Positions 59,091-64,000 of a stretch of 64,000 bases of DNA are shown here, in pieces. The translations under genes and the position numbers were made by a program. The stretch comes from DASQFI01 sp963780895. Lineage in GTDB: Bacteria; Acidobacteriota; Vicinamibacteria; Vicinamibacterales; SCN-69-37. The notes beneath the pieces are model-generated. The model ran no database searches. It saw only the letters and a list, made by a program, of their open reading frames with translations, and was not told where the DNA came from. How positions within the stretch are numbered: position 1 is the stretch's first letter; the number at the start of each line of letters is the position of its first letter. Location: assembly GCA_963780895.1 (NCBI GenBank), contig CAWAEG010000001.1:806001-870000 (forward strand), read 5' to 3'.

Positions 59091-61790
59091 ATGAAGGGCA
59101 TGAAGAACATGGAGACCATGAAGAAGTTCATGCTTCACATGGTGCTGCGTGCATGTCCTCCTGCGATCCGGTTGGAATACGCCTCGGAGATGGAGGAGGT
59201 GTTTTTCCACTGCGTGCGGACCGAGTCGGCGCGGCGACGGGGCCTGAGCCGCGCGCTGATCTGGCCGCGGGGAATCTGGGACGTGCTGATGTTTGCGGCG
59301 GCCGTTCGGCGCGAATGGCCCGAGCCGTCGCCCGAGCCGGTTCACCGATCGTCATGGTCACGCATGAACAGGAGTCTGAAGATGAGACCTCAAGACGTTC
59401 GCGCGGTTTTGCGTCTCGCGCGCAAGCAGCCGTTTTTCAGTGCCGCCATCGTGCTGATGCTCGCGCTCGGGCTCGGCGCGAGCACCGCGATCTTCAGCGT
59501 GGTGTATGGCGTGCTGCTCAAGCCGTTGCCGTTCCCGGAACCCGATCGCATCGTGCAGGTGTGGGGAACGTTGCCCGCGCGCCAGTTAGCGCAACTGTCC
59601 CTCACGGAAGCGAACTTCTGGGACATGCGCGACTGGAATCGCGCGTTCGAAGAACTGGGCGCACTGCACAGCGCGAGCTTTACGCTTACCGGGGAAGGCA
59701 TGTCTCCGGAGCGGGTGAGCGGCGCGACCGTGAGCGTCGGATTCTTTCGCGCGCTCGCCGTGCAGCCCGTGGCCGGCCGGCTCTTCACTCCCGGCGAAGA
59801 TGATCCTGGCGCGCCGGCAGAGCGCGTGATTCTGTCGAACAGCCTCTGGAGGCAGCGCTTCGGCGGCGATCCGGGAATCGTCGGCCGCACGATCCTTCTC
59901 GACAGCCGGCCGCACGCGGTGATGGGCGTGCTCCCGCCCGGCACGCCGTGGCTCGACTTTGCAGAGGTCTTCGTGCCCTTCATCCGCCGCACGGATGCCA
60001 ATCGCAACAGCTGGGAATTCGTCGGTGTCGGACGCATCAAACAGGGCGTGACGTACGAAGCGGCGTTCGCCGATCTGGAACGCGTGGCCAAAGAGCTCGA
60101 GACGCGCTATCCGGTGAACAAGGGCATGGGTACGACGATGGCGCGCTCGAGCACCTGGGTGGCCAGCGATCAGCTGCGACAGACGTTGTGGATTCTGCTG
60201 GGCGCCGTCGGACTGCTGCTGCTGATCGCCTGCGTCAACGTGACGAACCTCCTGCTCGCGCGCGCCGCGGCCCGCCAGCGCGAAAGCGCGGTGCGCACGG
60301 CGCTCGGCGCCACGCGCGCGGATCTGGCGCGGGAGCGGCTGACCGAGTCGATGATCTTCAGCGTCGCGGGTGCGGCGCTCGGTCTTCTTCTCGCGCTCGG
60401 AATCCTGCGATTCCTGACCACCGTCGGCCCCGTCGGCATTCCGCGTTTGGATGAAGTTGCGCTGAACGGCTGGGTCGTCGCGTTTGCCGTGGGCGTGACG
60501 CTTCTCGTCGGCGTGCTGACCGGCCTGGCGCCGGCGATCCACGCGCCGGTCGGTCAGGTGATGACCGCGATGCGCCAGGGCCAGCGCGGCTCCGTGGGCG
60601 ATCGACGCCAGGATCGAACGCGCGGCCTGTTCGTGGGCGCCGAAGTTGCGATTGCGCTGATGCTGCTCGTGGGCGCGGGCCTGCTCGTGAGAAGCCTGAT
60701 GCAAGTGCTGACCGTCGATCGCGGCTTCCAGACCGAACGACGCCTGCTCGTCACCGTCAGCATCCCGAGCGCGTACGGCGAAGAGCGGATGACCCAGACC
60801 GTTCAGAACATCCTGACCCGTCTCGACACGCTGCCCGAGCTCGTGTCGTCTGCCGCGGTGAGCGGCCGGCCGCTCTCGCGCGGCAGCACCGGTCTTGGCC
60901 TGGCCGCCGCCGATCGACCCGACATGCCCGACGCCGCCGTCCCCTGGGCAAGCTGGCGCATCGTCACGAAGGACTATTTCAAGACGATGGGACTGCCGCT
61001 GATCGCCGGACGCGGCTTCACCGAGCAGGATGTGATCGGCAAGCCGTGGCGGGCGATTATCAGCAAGCGGGCGGCCGACGTGCTCTGGCCGGGCCAGAAT
61101 CCGATTGGCCGCACCGCGATTCTCTGGAAGGGTCAGAACCAGCGCCAAGGGGAGGTCATCGGCGTCGTCGGGGACATGCGCGAGCGCGGGCTCGAGGCCG
61201 ATCCGACCATCGCGGTGTACTTCCCCGCCTATGGCGACGCGATGGCGACGACCACACTCCAGCTCGTCATGCAGACGAAAGGCAAGCCGGAGGACGCCGT
61301 ACCCGCGGTGCGTACCGCCGTCGCCAGCACCGATCCCGGCCTGCCGATCTCGAGCATTCGCACGCTCGAGGAGCTGGTCACGACATCGGTCGCGACGCGG
61401 CAGTTCACGATGACGCTGCTCGTCACGTTTGCGGGCCTGGCACTCGTCCTTGCGCTTGCCGGCGTCTACGGCGTCCTGGCGTACTCCATCACGCGGCGGA
61501 CGCAGGAGATCGGGGTGCGCCTGGCCCTTGGCGCCGAGCACGGCCGTGTGCTGCGGTCCACGATCGTGCGCGGCCTGCGCCCGGTGCTGATCGGGATGCT
61601 GATCGGTCTCGGCCTGTCGTTCTGGCTCTCGCGGTTCATGACGACGCTGTTGTTCGGCGTGACGACCAACGATGCGAGCACGTACGTGGCGGTCACGCTC
61701 GCGCTCCTCGTGACCGCGGTGTTGTCGTGTTACATCCCGGCGCGGCAGGTGCTGCGTGTCGATCCGACGGTCGCCCTCAGAGCGGAGTAG
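59091..61790 (+). CDS. ADOP-type ABC transporter permease with N-terminal prefix domain
   Basis: An 899-residue permease. Residues 15-75 form the ADOP prefix (ACPPAIRLEYASEMEEVFFHC), then QDVRAVLRLARKQPFFSAAI begins the first permease half, with KPLPFPEPDRIVQVWG opening the periplasmic domain. FtsX loops are AARQRESAVRTALGATRADLA and YSITRRTQEIGVRLALGAEHG; the end is RQVLRVDPTVALRAE. The first 11 residues (MKGMKNMETMK) are encoded by a CATGAAG repeat; a start at ATG 59130 (MLHMVLRACPP) is an alternative. It follows a PadR gene. Confidence 0.93.
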   Translation: MKGMKNMETMKKFMLHMVLRACPPAIRLEYASEMEEVFFHCVRTESARRRGLSRALIWPRGIWDVLMFAAAVRREWPEPSPEPVHRSSWSRMNRSLKMRPQDVRAVLRLARKQPFFSAAIVLMLALGLGASTAIFSVVYGVLLKPLPFPEPDRIVQVWGTLPARQLAQLSLTEANFWDMRDWNRAFEELGALHSASFTLTGEGMSPERVSGATVSVGFFRALAVQPVAGRLFTPGEDDPGAPAERVILSNSLWRQRFGGDPGIVGRTILLDSRPHAVMGVLPPGTPWLDFAEVFVPFIRRTDANRNSWEFVGVGRIKQGVTYEAAFADLERVAKELETRYPVNKGMGTTMARSSTWVASDQLRQTLWILLGAVGLLLLIACVNVTNLLLARAAARQRESAVRTALGATRADLARERLTESMIFSVAGAALGLLLALGILRFLTTVGPVGIPRLDEVALNGWVVAFAVGVTLLVGVLTGLAPAIHAPVGQVMTAMRQGQRGSVGDRRQDRTRGLFVGAEVAIALMLLVGAGLLVRSLMQVLTVDRGFQTERRLLVTVSIPSAYGEERMTQTVQNILTRLDTLPELVSSAAVSGRPLSRGSTGLGLAAADRPDMPDAAVPWASWRIVTKDYFKTMGLPLIAGRGFTEQDVIGKPWRAIISKRAADVLWPGQNPIGRTAILWKGQNQRQGEVIGVVGDMRERGLEADPTIAVYFPAYGDAMATTTLQLVMQTKGKPEDAVPAVRTAVASTDPGLPISSIRTLEELVTTSVATRQFTMTLLVTFAGLALVLALAGVYGVLAYSITRRTQEIGVRLALGAEHGRVLRSTIVRGLRPVLIGMLIGLGLSFWLSRFMTTLLFGVTTNDASTYVAVTLALLVTAVLSCYIPARQVLRVDPTVALRAE
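59094..59145. repeat. CATGAAG repeat at a gene start
   Basis: Four copies of (C)ATGAAG or (C)ATGGAG at three- to nine-base steps cover the annotated start of the permease, giving several ATG codons in one frame. Related to the arrays at 8411 and 23283; only one direction is clear here. Confidence 0.65.
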
Positions 61791-61924
61791 GGGACGGGTT
61801 AGTTTTCCACAGATTCGGCTCATTCGGGGACAGGTGAGGCCGGGTTTAAGCCCGTGTTCCGCCAGGAAACCTGGTCTCACCTGTCCCTTTCAACCATAAA
61901 TCTGTGGAAAACTAACCCGTCCCC
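61790..61924. repeat. nested inverted repeat, GGGGACGGGTTAGTTTTCC type
   Basis: GGGGACGGGTTAGTTTTCCA (61790-61809, continuing to 61815) pairs perfectly over 26 bases with 61899-61924. Inside it, GGGACAGGTGAGGCCGGGTT (61828-61847) pairs with 61868-61887 with two mismatches. Both arms start with GGGAC(A/G)GGT. It begins at the G of the permease stop and ends one base before the PadR operator. The form resembles bacterial REP/BIME units. Confidence 0.85.
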
Positions 61925-61925
61925 G

Positions 61926-61946
61926 ATATATGGTTTTTCCATATAT
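61926..61946. promoter_or_regulatory. perfect AT-rich palindrome over a PadR start codon
   Basis: ATATATGG (61926-61933) and CCATATAT (61939-61946) are exact inverses with a TTTTT spacer. The second arm overlaps the preferred start codon at 61945. Proposed autoregulatory operator. Confidence 0.6.
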
Positions 61947-62298
61947 GGGTGGCCGCCGCGGCGTCATCAGCAAGGAGCTCCGCAAGGGCAGCGCCGATCT
62001 CCTGATTCTGGCGCTCGTCGAAGAGCGCCCGCGGCATGGCTATGAGATCGCGCGCCTCATCGACGAACGATCGGGCGGCGCGCTCAAGTACCACGTCGCC
62101 TCGCTCTACCCGACCCTCTATCGGCTCGAGGATCGCGGGCTGATCGAAGGGCGCTGGGTCGAGAAAACCGGAATACGCCGGCGGCGGTACTACCGGCTGC
62201 TGCCGAAAGGGCGGCGCGTGCTCGCCGCCGAGCGGACCATTTTTCAACGCTTCTTCGCCACGCTCGATCGCGTCGCGAGAATCGCCCCCGCACGCTGA
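61945..62298 (+). CDS. PadR family transcriptional regulator
   Basis: A 117-residue PadR regulator. RKGSADLLILALVEERPRHG is helix 1-2, YEIARLIDERSGGALKYHVA the recognition region, and SLYPTLYRLEDRGLIEGRWV the wing. The C-terminus is IRRRRYYRLLPKGRRVLAAE. I prefer ATG 61945 to ATG 61930, whose extra residues come from the palindrome. The stop overlaps the next permease start (TGATG), so regulator and permease are coupled. Confidence 0.92.
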   Translation: MGGRRGVISKELRKGSADLLILALVEERPRHGYEIARLIDERSGGALKYHVASLYPTLYRLEDRGLIEGRWVEKTGIRRRRYYRLLPKGRRVLAAERTIFQRFFATLDRVARIAPAR

Positions 62299-64000
62299 TG
62301 GACTGGACAGCGGAAGTCCGATCGGCGCTCGGCCGCCGCCAGACCGACCCCGATGAACAGGTTGTCCTCGAGATCGCCCAGCACGCCTCCGCGTTGTTCG
62401 AAACCGAATGTGCCGACGGGCGATCGCCTGAGGAGGCGAAGGATCGAATCCGCGAGCAAATAGAGATCTGGTGCCGCGATGTCGCGGACTATCCGAGGCG
62501 ACGCTCTCCGGTGCCCGCGGTGGAGCCGCCGCCGGCCGCGTCATCGCGCCTCACCGGATGGGCGCACGACATCCGGTACGGCCTGCGCGTGTTGCGGCGC
62601 CAGCGCGGGTTCACGCTGACAGCCGTTGTCACGACGGCCCTCGGCATCGGCGCTGTCGGCACGCTGTTCAGCGTCGCATACGGCGTCCTTCTGCGGCCGC
62701 TGCCGTGGCCGAATGCCGGCAGCCTGATTCGCCTCTGGGAGACGCGCGAGGGCGGTACGCGAACGCTGCCGCTGATCGTGACGAATCGGACATATGACGC
62801 CTGGGCCGCGCGGCCGGAGACAATCAGCGGTCTCGCGGCCTGGACCGCCGTCCGAGCGGTCACGCTGGGCGACGATGCTCAGGGGACACGGGTGCAGGCG
62901 CTTCCGGTCAACTCGAGCCTGTTCGGGTTGCTGGGTGTGCGCCCGAGCCTCGGGACAATTTTCAATGAAGCCGGCAAGGATCTCCCGCGCGAAATCATCC
63001 TCTCGCACGGGCTCTGGCGTGAGCGCTTTGGCGGGGCACCGGACATCATCGGCCGGGCGCTCGTCGTCGACGGGATTTCGCGCGTCGTCGTCGGCGTGAT
63101 GCCGGCCTCGTTTCAGTTCCCGAATCCCGAAGTCCGGGCGTGGCTGCCTTTCCGCGTGCCGCCCGTGCAATCCCACGAAGGCACGACCCAGTCGCTGTCG
63201 ATGTTCAATGCGATGGCACGGCTGCGGCCGGGAGCGACGGCCAACCAGGCCGCCGCCGAGGCGACCGCGCGCGCGGGCGGCGGCACACGGCCAGGTATGG
63301 TGGACATCGCGATCTTCGGCACCAAGGGCGAAGCGCTGATCCATGCGATGCCGTATGCGGCGTTCGTCACGCGCGAAGTGCGCGCGCCGGTCATCGCGTT
63401 CCTCGCGGCCGTGGGGCTCCTGTTCCTGACGGCCGTCGCGAGCATCTCGAGCATGCAACTGGCCCGGGCGGCCGCGCGCCGCCGCGAGCTCGCGCTCCGC
63501 GCCGCGCTCGGAGCGGGCTTGGGACGACTCGCGCGGCAGCTCCTCGTGGAAAGCGCGCTGCTCGGTCTGATGAGCGGCGTGGCGGGAATCGTGCTGACGG
63601 CCGCGCTCCATGCGACCCTGCCGTGGCTGTTGCCGGCCGACTTCCCCCGACTCACGGACGTCGCGCTCGACTGGCGTGTTATCGCGTTTTCCGGGGTGGT
63701 CGCGCTGCTCGCCGGACTCGCGTTCGGCATGTTGCCGGCGCTGCAGGTTCGCCGGCTGAGTCTGGTCGAGGCGTTGACGGAGGATTCGCTCGCGCCGGTC
63801 GGCCTGGGCGGCCGTTCGAACGTCGGCCGGATGCGCGCGGTCATCATGGCGGGTCAGATCGCGGTCGCGTCGTTTCTGCTCGTGGGCGCGGCGCTCCTCG
63901 GCCGGACGTTCTCGGCGTTGTGGACCACGGATCGCGGGTACGAACCCACCAACGTACTCACGGCGCGCCTGATGCTGCCCGATCGACTGTTCAAACCCGA
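62298..64000 (+). CDS. ADOP-type ABC transporter permease, N-terminal part
   Basis: An open frame of 567 residues that runs off the window. Residues 1-75 are a prefix domain rich in charged residues (VLEIAQHASALFETECADGR, SPEEAKDRIREQIEIW). WAHDIRYGLRVLRRQRGFTL begins the first permease half; RPLPWPNAGSLIRLWE opens its periplasmic domain; the FtsX loop is RAAARRRELALRAALGAGLG. The second periplasmic domain has just begun at the edge. It starts at the TGATG overlap with the PadR gene. Confidence 0.93.
   Translation, partial: MDWTAEVRSALGRRQTDPDEQVVLEIAQHASALFETECADGRSPEEAKDRIREQIEIWCRDVADYPRRRSPVPAVEPPPAASSRLTGWAHDIRYGLRVLRRQRGFTLTAVVTTALGIGAVGTLFSVAYGVLLRPLPWPNAGSLIRLWETREGGTRTLPLIVTNRTYDAWAARPETISGLAAWTAVRAVTLGDDAQGTRVQALPVNSSLFGLLGVRPSLGTIFNEAGKDLPREIILSHGLWRERFGGAPDIIGRALVVDGISRVVVGVMPASFQFPNPEVRAWLPFRVPPVQSHEGTTQSLSMFNAMARLRPGATANQAAAEATARAGGGTRPGMVDIAIFGTKGEALIHAMPYAAFVTREVRAPVIAFLAAVGLLFLTAVASISSMQLARAAARRRELALRAALGAGLGRLARQLLVESALLGLMSGVAGIVLTAALHATLPWLLPADFPRLTDVALDWRVIAFSGVVALLAGLAFGMLPALQVRRLSLVEALTEDSLAPVGLGGRSNVGRMRAVIMAGQIAVASFLLVGAALLGRTFSALWTTDRGYEPTNVLTARLMLPDRLFKP

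Noticed and set aside
59586..61880. 764-residue minus-strand ORF opposite a permease
   Set aside because: Rich in Arg, His and Asp, typical of the antisense frame of a GC-rich gene; the plus-strand permease is unambiguous.
1..64000. tRNA, rRNA, riboswitch or prophage genes
   Set aside because: No cloverleaf with a matching T-loop, no ribosomal sequence, and no integrase, terminase or transposase frame was seen by eye; a covariance search would settle this.

Overview
This window is a GC-rich bacterial chromosome segment, almost certainly from Acidobacteriota and probably the Vicinamibacteria/Vicinamibacterales. The pointers are four permeases of the acidobacterial duplicated-permease type (ADOP) plus the end of a fifth, two of them with PadR regulators. 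A VWFA-related secreted protein, Tat-exported aminotransferase-like proteins, many exported beta-propellers and amidohydrolases, and Gly/Ala/Gln-rich low-complexity linkers agree with this. I see no rRNA, tRNA, CRISPR, phage or insertion sequence.

Layout. 1-3.6 kb: end of a permease, then a minus-strand run of glnS, a small secreted protein and a VOC protein. 3.6-7 kb: a KaiC-like double-RecA ATPase translationally coupled to a hybrid histidine kinase, then a zinc-ribbon protein. 7-9 kb: a PQQ-type propeller and a frameshifted Bcp peroxiredoxin. 9-12.3 kb: an IorA/IorB-like molybdenum hydroxylase with a c-type cytochrome, a likely periplasmic dehydrogenase chain. MocA-like and XdhC-like maturation proteins lie 8-10 kb further on. 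12.3-21.9 kb: cupin, VOC, glycosyltransferase, TPR-like and VWFA proteins, a DUF885 lipoprotein peptidase candidate, a BBE-like flavoenzyme, mocA, a LolA-like protein and xdhC. 21.9-26.1 kb: a HupE/UreJ-like membrane protein and two paralogous NHL-type propellers. 26.4-33 kb: a repeated module of three related lipoproteins and two sulfatase-fold hydrolases in which Thr occupies the nucleophile position. 33-41 kb: a small membrane protein, an alpha/beta hydrolase, two Tat-type HisC-like aminotransferases, a frameshifted propeller and an ADOP permease.

41-51.4 kb: a GH30-like glycosidase convergent with a five-gene, mostly overlapping, minus-strand glycan operon. The operon holds a GT2-GT4 fusion, a methyltransferase with a long repeat-built coiled coil, a GT2, a GT2-methyltransferase-coiled-coil fusion, and a TPR-methyltransferase. 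The second of these looks like a WbdD-style molecular ruler. 51.5-64 kb: ADOP permeases, two tandem amidohydrolases, two PadR regulators and a permease running off the end.

The most unusual property of the window is its non-coding DNA. At least a dozen different families of short tandem or inverted repeats fill the gaps, some nested in one another. Several run into coding sequence, where they encode a signal peptide, C-terminal tails and an interdomain linker. Two genes carry single-base frameshifts and a third lacks a start codon; sequencing error and real decay cannot be separated here.
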